DNA of 38,021 nucleotides, from positions 1 through 38,021 of the forward strand of contig NZ_JOHY01000061.1 in the NCBI RefSeq assembly GCF_000721495.1. Reading direction: 5' to 3'. The notes below the pieces were generated by a model. The model did not search any database. It worked only from the letters and a program-made list of their open reading frames with translations, and was not told the DNA's origin. The translations under genes and the position numbers were made by a program. This document shows positions 7,849-15,129 of this stretch, piece by piece; the stretch's first letter is position 1; every line of letters begins with the position of its first letter. Origin of the DNA: Streptomyces sp. NRRL F-5123. Lineage in GTDB: Bacteria; Actinomycetota; Actinomycetes; Streptomycetales; Streptomycetaceae.

Positions 7849-8955
7849 GTGAGCGATTCCCAGGCGTTGAAAGATTCCTTCGCCCTGGTCGGCAAGTCAG
7901 GGGACGAGGTACCCCGGTACTTCTACTCCTACCTGTTCCTCATCGCGCCGGAAGTCCGGCCGATGTTCCCGGTCAACATGGGCGTGCAGCGTGACCGTCT
8001 GGTCAACGCCCTGGGCCAGATCGTCTCCGACGTCGACGATCCCGACACACTCGTCCCGTTCCTCCAGCAGCTCGGCCGCGACCACCGCCGCTTCCAGGTC
8101 GTGGCGCAGCACTACGACGCGGTGGGGCGGGCGCTGCTGGCGACGCTGGGCTACTTCCTCGGCGAGGCGTGGACCCCCGAGCTGGAGAAGGGCTGGACCG
8201 AGGCGTACACCGTCGTGGCCGGCGCCATGGTCCAGGCCGCCGAGGCCGACAGCGCCGTCAACCCGGCGTGGTGGAACGGCGAGGTCATCGGGCACGAGCA
8301 GCGCGGCTTCGACCTCGCGGTCGTCACGCTGCGCCTCGACCAGCCCATGCGGTACGCCGCCGGGCAGTCCGTCATGGTCGAGACGCCGATGCTGCCCAGC
8401 ACCTGGCGGTCCTTCACCCCGGCGAACGCGGCACGCGCGGACGGCCTGCTCGAACTGCACGTCCGCTCCATCGACGGCGGCCTCGTCAGCCCGGCCATGG
8501 TCTACCGGCTGCGGCAGGGCGACGTGCTGAAGCTGGGCGCCCCGGTCGGCGAGCGGCTGACGCTGCGCGCGTCGGCGGGCCGCGACCTGGTGCTCGTCGC
8601 CGGCGGCACCGGCCTGGCCCCGCTGCGCGGCATCATCGAGGAGATCGCCTGGCAGGGGCCGCCGCGCCAGGTCGACCTCTTCTTCGGGGCGCGAGACGCC
8701 CACGGCCTGTACGACCTGCCGCTGCTGCGGCAGTACGAGCAGGCCAACCCCTGGCTTCGAATAACGCCGCTGGTCGGCCTGGACGCGGGCACGTTCGAGA
8801 ACCGCAGCATGGCGGGGCCCGTCCTGCGGTCCGGCGCATGGCACGGCCGCTCGTTCTACGTGTGCGGCTCGCCGTCCATGGTGTCAGCGACGGTGCGCGA
8901 TCTGGCGAACGCAGGCGTCCCTCACGACCTGCTGCACTTCGAAGACGCTCGGTGA
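7849..8955 (+). CDS. Flavohaemoglobin-like globin with FAD/NAD reductase domain
   Basis: 368 residues. A globin domain (about 1-135; proximal His in LGRDHRRFQ) is followed by a ferredoxin-reductase-type FAD domain and a NAD(P)H domain (LVAGGTGLAPLRG, then FYVCGSPSMV near the C terminus). By analogy it is an NO dioxygenase or globin reductase. The usual flavin motif RxYS is changed to WRSFTPAN. The globin half closely resembles the preceding gene (shared AWTPE, LGRxH and DxxTL segments), suggesting a tandem duplication. GTG 7849 was chosen over GTG 7843 because GGAGGG at 7838-7843 overlaps the latter and spaces correctly to the former. Confidence 0.88.
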   Translation: MSDSQALKDSFALVGKSGDEVPRYFYSYLFLIAPEVRPMFPVNMGVQRDRLVNALGQIVSDVDDPDTLVPFLQQLGRDHRRFQVVAQHYDAVGRALLATLGYFLGEAWTPELEKGWTEAYTVVAGAMVQAAEADSAVNPAWWNGEVIGHEQRGFDLAVVTLRLDQPMRYAAGQSVMVETPMLPSTWRSFTPANAARADGLLELHVRSIDGGLVSPAMVYRLRQGDVLKLGAPVGERLTLRASAGRDLVLVAGGTGLAPLRGIIEEIAWQGPPRQVDLFFGARDAHGLYDLPLLRQYEQANPWLRITPLVGLDAGTFENRSMAGPVLRSGAWHGRSFYVCGSPSMVSATVRDLANAGVPHDLLHFEDAR

Positions 8956-8965
8956 TCGGAGACAC

Positions 8966-9526
8966 GTGAACGAGACAGGAGCACGTCCGGCGGACCGCCG
9001 GGTGACGCCCGAAACGCTGCGGTCGATGACCTTCCCCCGCGCCCCGCTGACCCGCCGCGGCTACAGCGAGGACGCGGTGCACGACGCCCTGCGCCGCGCC
9101 GCGGCGACGCTGACCACGGTCATGGAGGAGAACGACCGGCTGCGCACGGACATGCAGCGCCACCGCGACTGGATCCGGGCCAACAACATCGGCGACGGCA
9201 GCAGCCCCACCGGGGTGCCCACCGTGGACGCGGTCCTCCAGCAGGCCCGCGCCCAGCAGTCGGCCGAGCAGACCGTCGTCGCCGCCCGCGAGCAGGCCCG
9301 CACCATGCTGCGGGCGGCCCGCGCGCAGGCCGAGGCGGTCCTGCAGCAGCTGCGCGAGCACGAGGGCGGCGAGGGCACCCAGGAGGAGACCGAGCGGCTG
9401 CTCACCTACCTGCGGCAGATCGCGGCGTCCCTCACCGTCACGGTGGACCAGTACTCCACCAAGCACACCCCGCCCGCCCCGTCCACCGCCGCCCCGGCCG
9501 CGAGCGGCAGCAGACAGGGCTACTGA
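8966..9526 (+). CDS. DivIVA-like coiled-coil protein
   Basis: 186 residues. A short N-terminal motif, MTFPRAPLTRRGYSEDAVHDAL (key residues FPRAPL, RRGY and the acidic helix), resembles the DivIVA/Wag31 membrane-targeting start. A long Ala/Gln/Glu/Arg-rich helix from about residue 60 to 155 is predicted to be coiled coil, and the last 25 residues are Pro/Ala/Ser-rich. Streptomyces has several such small DivIVA-domain proteins linked to polar growth or cytoskeleton. GTG 8966 lies 11 nt after the flavohaemoglobin stop, so it is probably in the same transcript, although the functional link is unclear. Confidence 0.72.
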   Translation: MNETGARPADRRVTPETLRSMTFPRAPLTRRGYSEDAVHDALRRAAATLTTVMEENDRLRTDMQRHRDWIRANNIGDGSSPTGVPTVDAVLQQARAQQSAEQTVVAAREQARTMLRAARAQAEAVLQQLREHEGGEGTQEETERLLTYLRQIAASLTVTVDQYSTKHTPPAPSTAAPAASGSRQGY

Positions 9527-9648
9527 CCCGAGGCCCCCGGGCCGGCGGGCGCGTCACGCGCCGTCGGCCCCCTCCGGTGTGCGCGCACCCCTCCCCGGGC
9601 GTGCGCGGCCCGGCCCGTGCGGCCGAACTGCCGTGACGGACACAGACC

Positions 9649-9677
9649 TTGGCATGGTCCAGACCAATCCCTATGCT
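9649..9677 (+). promoter_or_regulatory. Promoter of the LPMO gene
   Basis: TTGGCA at 9649-9654, a 17-bp spacer, and TATGCT at 9672-9677: one of the best sigma-70-type promoters in the window. The predicted start is near 9684, giving a 5' leader of about 54 nt with AAGGAG before the ATG. Confidence 0.7.
9653..9668. promoter_or_regulatory. DasR-type operator (dre)
   Basis: The core TGGTCCAGACCA at 9655-9666 differs by one base from the dre core TGGTCTAGACCA. It matches the TGGTCCAGACC elements described in Streptomyces chitinase promoters. It occupies the promoter spacer between -35 and -10, where a bound GntR-family repressor would block RNA polymerase. This predicts control by the N-acetylglucosamine-responsive regulator DasR. 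Confidence 0.75.
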
Positions 9678-9737
9678 CGACCTGCCGCCCTCGTGTGTGT
9701 CCCCCCGCAGTTTGCCCGCACGACAAGGAGCCCCCAC

Positions 9738-10646
9738 ATGTCCGTACGCCGCAAGGCCGCCGTTGTGGCCGCGGCCGGCGCCGCGACCCTCGCCGTCGCC
9801 GCCCTCACGCCCGGCACCGCCAGCGCGCACGGTGCGCTCAACACGCCCGTCAGCCGGATCGCCGCCTGCTACGCCGAAGGCCCGGAGTCCCCGAAGTCCC
9901 AGGTGTGCAAGGACCTCGTCGCCGACAGCGGCACCCAGCCGCTCTACGACTGGAACGAGGTCAACATCGCCAACGCCGCCGGGCAGAGCCGCAGCATCAT
10001 CCCCGACGGCCACCTGTGCTCGGCCAACCGCGACAAGTACCGCGCGCTGGACTGGGCCCGCACCGACTGGCCGGCCACCCCCGTCCAGGCCGGGCAGACC
10101 GACGTCAGCTTCCGGGTGACCGCGCCGCACCGCGGGGTCATGACGCTCTACATCACCAAGCAGGGCTACGACCCGACCCGGCCGCTGAAGTGGTCCGACC
10201 TCGACGACACCCCTGTCGCGACCTACAACACCGCGGTCACGGCGCCCGGTTACTACACCTTCACCGCGAACCTCCCGGCCCGCACCGGGCGGCAGCTGAT
10301 CTACCAGGTGTGGCAGCGTACCGACAGCCCCGAGGCCTTCTACGGCTGCGCCGATGTCGTCTTCGGACAGACCGCGGCCGCGGCGGAGGCGGCCACCGCC
10401 GACGTCGCCCAGGCGCCGACCGACGCGCAGATCGCCGCGGGCGCCGCGAGGTCCACCGTCGCCCACCACGGCCACGGCGGCGACGCGCCGGTGACCGCCG
10501 CCACGGGGACCCTCTCGACCAGCAACGCCGCCGCGAGCACCAGCACGCTGGAGGCCGCCCTGTCGGTCAGCGCGGTCCTGGCGAGCGGCGCGGTCGGGCT
10601 GCTCGTCCACAGCCGCCGCAGGGCCGCCGCCCGCACCGCGGACTGA
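9738..10646 (+). CDS. Lytic polysaccharide monooxygenase (AA10), membrane-anchored
   Basis: 302 residues. A signal peptide with RRK start is cleaved after ASA (residue 30), leaving His31 as the new N terminus, the first copper ligand of the histidine brace. His131 (VTAPHRGV) is the second ligand and Phe209 in ADVVF the likely axial residue. The AA10 domain (31-210) is followed by an Ala/Thr-rich linker with a VAHHGHGGD patch, then a hydrophobic helix (about 272-291) and an HSRRR tail. It should oxidatively cleave chitin or cellulose; the DasR-type operator favours chitin. There is no LPxTG signal, so anchoring is probably by the helix. AAGGAG precedes ATG 9738. Confidence 0.92.
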   Translation: MSVRRKAAVVAAAGAATLAVAALTPGTASAHGALNTPVSRIAACYAEGPESPKSQVCKDLVADSGTQPLYDWNEVNIANAAGQSRSIIPDGHLCSANRDKYRALDWARTDWPATPVQAGQTDVSFRVTAPHRGVMTLYITKQGYDPTRPLKWSDLDDTPVATYNTAVTAPGYYTFTANLPARTGRQLIYQVWQRTDSPEAFYGCADVVFGQTAAAAEAATADVAQAPTDAQIAAGAARSTVAHHGHGGDAPVTAATGTLSTSNAAASTSTLEAALSVSAVLASGAVGLLVHSRRRAAARTAD

Positions 10647-10652
10647 CGGCCG

Positions 10653-10689
10653 CCGGCCGGCCCTGTAGGAATCCCACAGGGCCGGCCGG
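10653..10689 (+). terminator. Strong stem-loop terminator after the LPMO gene
   Basis: Perfect 14-bp stem, 10653-10666 with 10676-10689, and a 9-nt loop. It begins 6 nt after the LPMO stop and separates that transcript from fabG. Confidence 0.8.
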
Positions 10690-10734
10690 GGCAGCCTGTC
10701 AGGGGCCGATTCCCCGGATCGGGTCCGCGACCGA

Positions 10735-10767
10735 TAGCTTCTCAGGGAGATTCTCGACCCTGAGGAG
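10735..10767 (+). promoter_or_regulatory. fabG upstream region: -10-like hexamer and inverted repeat over the ribosome binding site
   Basis: TAGCTT at 10735-10740 is a plausible -10. Immediately after it lies a perfect repeat, CTCAGGG (10741-10747) with CCCTGAG (10758-10764), extendable with wobbles to about 10737-10768. The right arm contains the GAGGAG Shine-Dalgarno (10762-10767) of fabG. It may be an operator, or a hairpin that hides the ribosome binding site if transcription starts further upstream. Confidence 0.45.
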
Positions 10768-10774
10768 TGATCCG

Positions 10775-11494
10775 TTGAGCCGCTCGGTTCTCGTCACCGG
10801 AGGAAACCGGGGCATCGGCCTCGCCATCGCCCGGGCTTTCGCCGACGCGGGCGACAAGGTCGCCATCACCTACCGCTCCGGCGAACCGCCGGCCGACCTG
10901 GTCGCGCTCGGGGTGCTCGCGGTGCGCTGCGACATCACCGACGCCGAGCAGGTCGACCAGGCCTACAAGGAGGTCGAGGCCGCGCACGGCAACGTCGAGG
11001 TGCTGGTGGCCAACGCCGGCATCACCCGCGACCAGCTGCTGATGCGCATGTCCGAGGACGACTTCACCGCCGTCCTGGACACCAACCTCACCGGCACCTT
11101 CCGGGTGGTCAAGCGCGCCAACCGCGGCATGCTGCGGGCCCGCAAGGGCCGGGTCGTGCTGATCTCCTCGGTCGTGGGCCTGCTCGGACAGGCCGGCCAG
11201 GCGAACTACGCCGCCTCCAAGGCCGGCCTGGTGGGCTTCGCCCGCTCGCTGGCCCGCGAGCTGGGCTCGCGCAACATCACCTTCAACGTCGTCGCACCCG
11301 GCTTCGTCGACACCGACATGACCCGGGCGCTCACCGACGAGCAGCGCGCGGACATCATGGCCCAGGTGCCGCTGGCCCGCTACGCGCAGCCCGCGGAGAT
11401 CGCCGCCGCGGTGCGTTTCCTGGCGTCCGACGACGCCGCGTACATCACTGGAGCCGTCATCCCCGTTGACGGCGGATTGGGCATGGGTCACTGA
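10775..11494 (+). CDS. fabG: 3-oxoacyl-ACP reductase FabG
   Basis: 239-residue short-chain dehydrogenase that reduces 3-oxoacyl-ACP with NADPH in type II fatty acid synthesis. TGGNRGIG (residues 8-15) is the cofactor loop, NAG (80-82) the structural motif, and Ser132, Tyr145 and Lys149 (SSVVGLLGQ then YAASK) the catalytic set. The sequence ends in GGLGMGH. It starts with the rare codon TTG 10775, supported by GAGGAG 7-8 nt upstream and by the start of homology (SRSVLVTGG). fabI follows after 5 nt. This is the same gene order as the mycobacterial mabA-inhA pair, so it is a dedicated reductase couple. Confidence 0.95.
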   Translation: MSRSVLVTGGNRGIGLAIARAFADAGDKVAITYRSGEPPADLVALGVLAVRCDITDAEQVDQAYKEVEAAHGNVEVLVANAGITRDQLLMRMSEDDFTAVLDTNLTGTFRVVKRANRGMLRARKGRVVLISSVVGLLGQAGQANYAASKAGLVGFARSLARELGSRNITFNVVAPGFVDTDMTRALTDEQRADIMAQVPLARYAQPAEIAAAVRFLASDDAAYITGAVIPVDGGLGMGH

Positions 11495-11499
11495 GCACC

Positions 11500-12270
11500 A
11501 TGAGCGGAATTCTCGACGGCAAGCGCATCCTCGTCACGGGTGTGCTGATGGAGTCCTCCATCGCCTTCCACACCGCCAAGCTGGCCCAGGAGCAGGGCGC
11601 CGAGCTCATCCTGACCGCCTTCCCCCGGCCCACCCTCACCGAGCGCATCGCCCGCAAGCTGCCGCGCCCGGCCAAGGTCGTGGAGCTGGACGTGACCAAC
11701 GCCGAGCACCTGGCAGGCCTGGAGGACGTGGTCCGCGCGGAGCTGGGCGGCCTCGACGGCGTCGTCCACTCGATCGGCTTCGCCCCGCAGGACGCGCTGG
11801 GCGGCAACTTCCTCAACACCCCCTTCGAGTCGGTCGCGACCGCGATGCACGTCTCGGCGTTCTCGCTGAAGTCGCTCACCATGGCCTGCCTGCCGCTCAT
11901 GCCGGAGGAGGGCGGCTCGGTCGTCGGCCTGACCTTCGACGCGAAGTTCGCATGGCCGCAGTACGACTGGATGGGCCCGGCCAAGGCCGCGCTGGAGGCC
12001 ACCTCCCGCTACCTGGCCCGCGACCTGGGCAAGCGCAACATCCGCTGCAACCTGGTCTCGGCCGGTCCGATCGGCTCCATGGCCGCGAAGTCCATCCCCG
12101 GCTTCGCCGAGTTGGCCGGGGTCTGGGACCACCGCTCGCCGCTGGCCTGGGACATGTCCGACCCCGAGCCCGCCGGCCGGGGCGTGGTCGCGCTGCTGTC
12201 GGACTGGTTCCCCAAGACGACCGGCGAGATCGTCCACGTCGACGGCGGCCTGCACGCCATCGGGGCGTAG
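11500..12270 (+). CDS. fabI: Enoyl-ACP reductase FabI (InhA type)
   Basis: 256 residues. NADH-dependent reduction of trans-2-enoyl-ACP, the last step of each elongation cycle. The divergent cofactor loop TGVLMESSIAFHTA (residues 13-26) matches InhA/FabI rather than ordinary SDRs. Tyr155 and Lys162 form the YxxMxxxK catalytic motif (YDWMGPAK). HSIGFAP at about 90-96 is also typical. The gene starts 5 nt after fabG with no strong Shine-Dalgarno of its own, so it is probably translated by coupling. The TAG stop is followed directly by the 201-bp tandem repeat. Confidence 0.96.
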   Translation: MSGILDGKRILVTGVLMESSIAFHTAKLAQEQGAELILTAFPRPTLTERIARKLPRPAKVVELDVTNAEHLAGLEDVVRAELGGLDGVVHSIGFAPQDALGGNFLNTPFESVATAMHVSAFSLKSLTMACLPLMPEEGGSVVGLTFDAKFAWPQYDWMGPAKAALEATSRYLARDLGKRNIRCNLVSAGPIGSMAAKSIPGFAELAGVWDHRSPLAWDMSDPEPAGRGVVALLSDWFPKTTGEIVHVDGGLHAIGA

Positions 12271-12672
12271 CGCTCGCCGCGGGGCGTTCCCGGGTACGGG
12301 GGCGCCCCGTCGTGCGGTCGCGGGTGCCCCGGGCTGCCGCGCCGTCCGTGCGGGGCGCCCGGTGCGGGGCTTCGGGCGTCGGGCGCCCGCGTCCGGTCGG
12401 ACCCGCCGGCGTGCGGGGTCGGCGTGCCTGGCGGCCGTTGTGGGTGAGTCCCGCTGGGGGTGGGCGCGCTGCGCTCGCCGCGGGGCGTTGTCGGGTACGG
12501 GGGCGCCCCGTCGTGCGGTTGCGGGTGCCCCGGGCTGCCGCGCCGTCCGTGCGGGGCGCCCGGTGCGGGGTTTCGGGCATCGGGCGCCCGCGTCCGGTCG
12601 GACCCGCCGGCGTGCGGGGTCGGCGTCCCTGGCCGCCGTTGTGGGTGAGTCCCGCCGGGGGTGGGCGCTCGC
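12271..12672. repeat. 201-bp tandem duplication
   Basis: Copy 1 spans 12271-12471 and copy 2 12472-12672, with about eight substitutions until the last few bases (about 96% identity). A degraded third start, with GGGGCGTTGCCGTACGGGGG, is visible from about 12675 to 12710. Copy 1 begins at the base after the fabI stop codon. The period is a multiple of three, but differences fall on all three codon positions, so coding use is not supported. Confidence 0.9.
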
Positions 12673-12805
12673 TGCGCCTGGCGCGGGGCGTTGCCGTACG
12701 GGGGTGGCCCGCGTGGGCACGTTCCGGCGTCGGGGCTGTCGCCCGGGCCGTCCGTAGCGGGGGCTGCCGTCGTGCGGCCGCCGTGTCGGTTCCGGCGCGG
12801 CGCGG
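12271..12805. other. Gene-free stretch between fabI and the FadR-type gene
   Basis: 535 bases between convergent genes. All six frames are partly open only because of GC content; the translations are Arg/Pro/Gly-rich with no recognisable motif. The stretch is dominated by the 201-bp tandem repeat, plus a decayed third copy. No terminator hairpin stands out from the repeats. Confidence 0.7.
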
Positions 12806-13501
12806 TCAGACCGGCGTGGTGTCCGCCGCAGTGCGGAAGCGGCAGTGGAAGGCGTGGGCGCGGGCCTCGGCCGCGGCCTGCTCGGGGTCGCCGGCGCGGA
12901 TCGCGGCGACCAGCCGGGCGTGGTCGAGGTGGTCCTCCGGGCGCAGCCGCGGGCCGACGTCCGCGCGCAGGAAGTCCCGCAGCACCTCGCCGAGGTCCGC
13001 GTAGAGCGCGGTCAGCACCTCGTTGTGCGAGCTGGCGACGACCGCCAGGTGCAGCGTCGCGTCCGCCGCCACGAAGGCCTCCTTGTCGCCGGAGTCCCAG
13101 GCCCGCTCGCGCCGCTCCAGCAGCGTGTCCAGCTGCCGCAGGTCCGCCTCGTCGCGCCGCTCGGCGGCCAGCGCCGCCGCCGACGCCTCCAGTGCCCGGC
13201 GCAGCTCGGCGATGTGCAGCGGCTCGGCGTCCGCGAAGCGCCGCTGCATCACCCCGGCCAGCTCGCTGGTCGCCACCACGTACGTGCCGGAGCCCTGCCG
13301 GATGTCGAGCAGCCCGTTGTGCGCGAGCGCCCGCACCGCCTCCCGGACGGTGTTGCGCGCCACCCCGAGCCGCTCGACCAGCTCGGGCTCGGTGGGGATA
13401 CGGCTGCCCACCGGCCACGCGCCCGAGGTGATCTCGGCGCGCAGCCGGGCGATGACCTGGTCGGCGAGCGTGGCGGGTCGGGGCACGGGTCCGAGATTCA
13501 T
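12806..13501 (-). CDS. FadR-type GntR-family transcriptional regulator
   Basis: 231 residues. The N-terminal winged helix-turn-helix (about 10-75) has the GntR signature IPTEPELVERLGVARNTVREA followed by LLDIRQGSGTYV. The all-helical FCD ligand domain (about 95-220) contains DATLHLAVVASSHN with metal-site-type Asp/His residues. Such regulators usually bind a carboxylate ligand. It is divergent from the MFS gene, with only 22 bp between the two ATGs, around a perfect palindrome, so it very likely represses both itself and the transporter. ATG 13501 has no spaced Shine-Dalgarno; a TAGAAT hexamer ends 6 nt before it, implying a leaderless mRNA. Confidence 0.9.
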   Translation of the reverse strand: MNLGPVPRPATLADQVIARLRAEITSGAWPVGSRIPTEPELVERLGVARNTVREAVRALAHNGLLDIRQGSGTYVVATSELAGVMQRRFADAEPLHIAELRRALEASAAALAAERRDEADLRQLDTLLERRERAWDSGDKEAFVAADATLHLAVVASSHNEVLTALYADLGEVLRDFLRADVGPRLRPEDHLDHARLVAAIRAGDPEQAAAEARAHAFHCRFRTAADTTPV

Positions 13502-13502
13502 C

Positions 13503-13519
13503 CCATCATTCTATGATGG
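13503..13519. promoter_or_regulatory. Operator and two back-to-back -10 elements
   Basis: CCATCAT (13503-13509), TCT, ATGATGG (13513-13519) is a perfect 7-3-7 palindrome. It contains TATGAT (13512-13517, plus strand) and TAGAAT (13513-13508, minus strand). Each hexamer ends exactly 6 nt before the ATG it serves (13524 and 13501). It is the likely binding site of the FadR-type regulator. Confidence 0.7.
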
Positions 13520-13523
13520 ACCC

Positions 13524-15086
13524 ATGCGCGACGACGAACCCCGCCCCCGCACCGCCCCCGACGACCCCGCCGCAGAGCCCGGGCAAGTGCCCGGCACGGC
13601 CCGGGACCGCGCCGGATCGGCGGCCGGGTCCGGGACGGGGACGCTGCCCGGCGCCGCCCGCGGGCGCGCGGCCGTGGCCGCCGCGGCACCCGCTGTCGGC
13701 AGCGCCTGCGCGGAGCCCGGGGCCGGGCACGGGCACGCCGCCGCTACTGCCACCGGCTCGGACGGCTCGGACGGCTCGGACGGTTCCGGTCGCGGCAACG
13801 GCACCGCTCCCGGCACCCGGCCCCCGGCGGGAGCGCCCGCCGGGCCGGGGGCCCGAGCGGGCACCGCATCCGCCGTCTGGATACGCCGGCTCGCCGTCGC
13901 CGGGCTGCTGCTCGCCGCCGTCAACCTGCGGCCCGCCGTCACCAGCCTCGGGCCGCTCATGAAGGAGGTCCGCTCCGGCCTCGGCATGAGCGGCGCCATG
14001 GCGGGCCTGCTCACCTCCGTGCCCGCCGCCTGCTTCGCGCTCTTCGGCTTCGCCGCGCCCCGGCTGGCCCGCCGGCACGGGCCCGGCGCCGTCGTCCTCG
14101 CCGGCATGGCCGCGATCACCGCGGGCCTGCTGCTGCGCCCCTTCGCGGGCAGCACCGCGCCGTTCCTCGCCGCGAGCGCCCTCGCGCTCGCGGGCATCGC
14201 GGTGGCCAACGTGCTGATGCCCGTCATCGTCAAGCGCTACTTCCCCGACCGGGTGGGCCCGGTCACCGGCCTCTACTCGATGGCCCTGTCGCTCGGCACC
14301 GCGCTGGCCGCCGCGCTGTCCGTGCCGCTCACCGACGCCATGGGCCACGGCTGGCGGCTGGGCCTGGGCGTGTGGGCCGCGCTCGCCGCGGTCGCCGTCG
14401 TGGTGTGGCTGCCGCTGGTACGCGACCGGTCCGCCGCCCCGCAGCCTGCGGCCCCGAAACCGGCTGCCCCGCAGTCGGCAGCGCGCCAGGCCGCCGCTGG
14501 GGAGCAGGGCCGGATCACCCGCAGCCGCACGGCCTGGACGATGGCCGCCTTCTTCGGCCTCCAGGGCACCTCCGCGTACGTCACGATGGGCTGGATGCCG
14601 CAGATCTTCCGGGACTCCGGCATCTCCGCCGGCCAGGCGGGACTCCTGCTCGCGCTCACCATGGTGCTGGGCGTGCCGCTGTCCTTCGTGCTCCCGCCGC
14701 TCGCCGCCCGGATGCGCTCGCAGGGGCCGATCGTGCTCGTCCTCGCGGCCTTCCAGGTCGCGGGCTACGCGGGCCTGTGGGCCGCGCCCGCCGCAGCGCC
14801 CTGGGCGTGGGCGCTGCTGCTGGGCGTCGCGAACTGCGCGTTCCCGCTCGTACTGACCATGATCGGGATGCGGGCGCGCAGCGGCGCCGGCGTCGTACGG
14901 CTGTCGGCCTTCGCGCAGAGCACCGGCTACCTGCTGTCGATCCCCGGCCCGATCCTGGTGGGCGCGCTCAACCAGGCCTCCGGAAGCTGGGGGCTGCCGC
15001 TCGCGATGATGCTCGCCCTCGTGGTGCCCCAGGCCGTCTGCGGCGTGCTGGCCGGGCGCAACCGGCACATCGAGGACGAACTGTGA
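13524..15086 (+). CDS. MFS transporter, CynX/NimT family
   Basis: 520 residues. A disordered N-terminal extension of about 115 residues (Pro/Ala/Gly/Asp-rich, with a Gly-Ser-Asp run near residue 80) precedes twelve predicted transmembrane helices. The first helix ends in LAAVNLRPAVTSLGPL, the CynX/NimT hallmark. RRHGP occurs in the helix 2-3 loop and a Pro/Ala-rich loop lies between helices 6 and 7. Family members move cyanate, 2-nitroimidazole or other small organic solutes; the substrate here is unknown. Divergent from and probably controlled by the adjacent FadR-type regulator. The long extension is unusual and could mean a later start, but no good internal start with a ribosome binding site is seen. 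Confidence 0.87.
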   Translation: MRDDEPRPRTAPDDPAAEPGQVPGTARDRAGSAAGSGTGTLPGAARGRAAVAAAAPAVGSACAEPGAGHGHAAATATGSDGSDGSDGSGRGNGTAPGTRPPAGAPAGPGARAGTASAVWIRRLAVAGLLLAAVNLRPAVTSLGPLMKEVRSGLGMSGAMAGLLTSVPAACFALFGFAAPRLARRHGPGAVVLAGMAAITAGLLLRPFAGSTAPFLAASALALAGIAVANVLMPVIVKRYFPDRVGPVTGLYSMALSLGTALAAALSVPLTDAMGHGWRLGLGVWAALAAVAVVVWLPLVRDRSAAPQPAAPKPAAPQSAARQAAAGEQGRITRSRTAWTMAAFFGLQGTSAYVTMGWMPQIFRDSGISAGQAGLLLALTMVLGVPLSFVLPPLAARMRSQGPIVLVLAAFQVAGYAGLWAAPAAAPWAWALLLGVANCAFPLVLTMIGMRARSGAGVVRLSAFAQSTGYLLSIPGPILVGALNQASGSWGLPLAMMLALVVPQAVCGVLAGRNRHIEDEL

Positions 15087-15117
15087 CCCCGCCTCCGGCC
15101 CGCACAGCTTCCGGTGC

Positions 15118-15123
15118 CAGACT
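15118..15123 (+). promoter_or_regulatory. -10-like hexamer before the 40-residue gene
   Basis: CAGACT ends 6 nt before ATG 15130, the spacing seen at the other putative leaderless starts here. No clear -35. The gene may instead simply be read from the MFS transcript. Confidence 0.3.
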
Positions 15124-15129
15124 GGGCGC

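Noticed and set aside
12009..13004. Long proline/arginine-rich open frames over the 201-bp repeat on both strands
   Set aside because: They arise from GC content. Copy differences do not favour synonymous positions, there is no ribosome binding site, and several frames are equally open.
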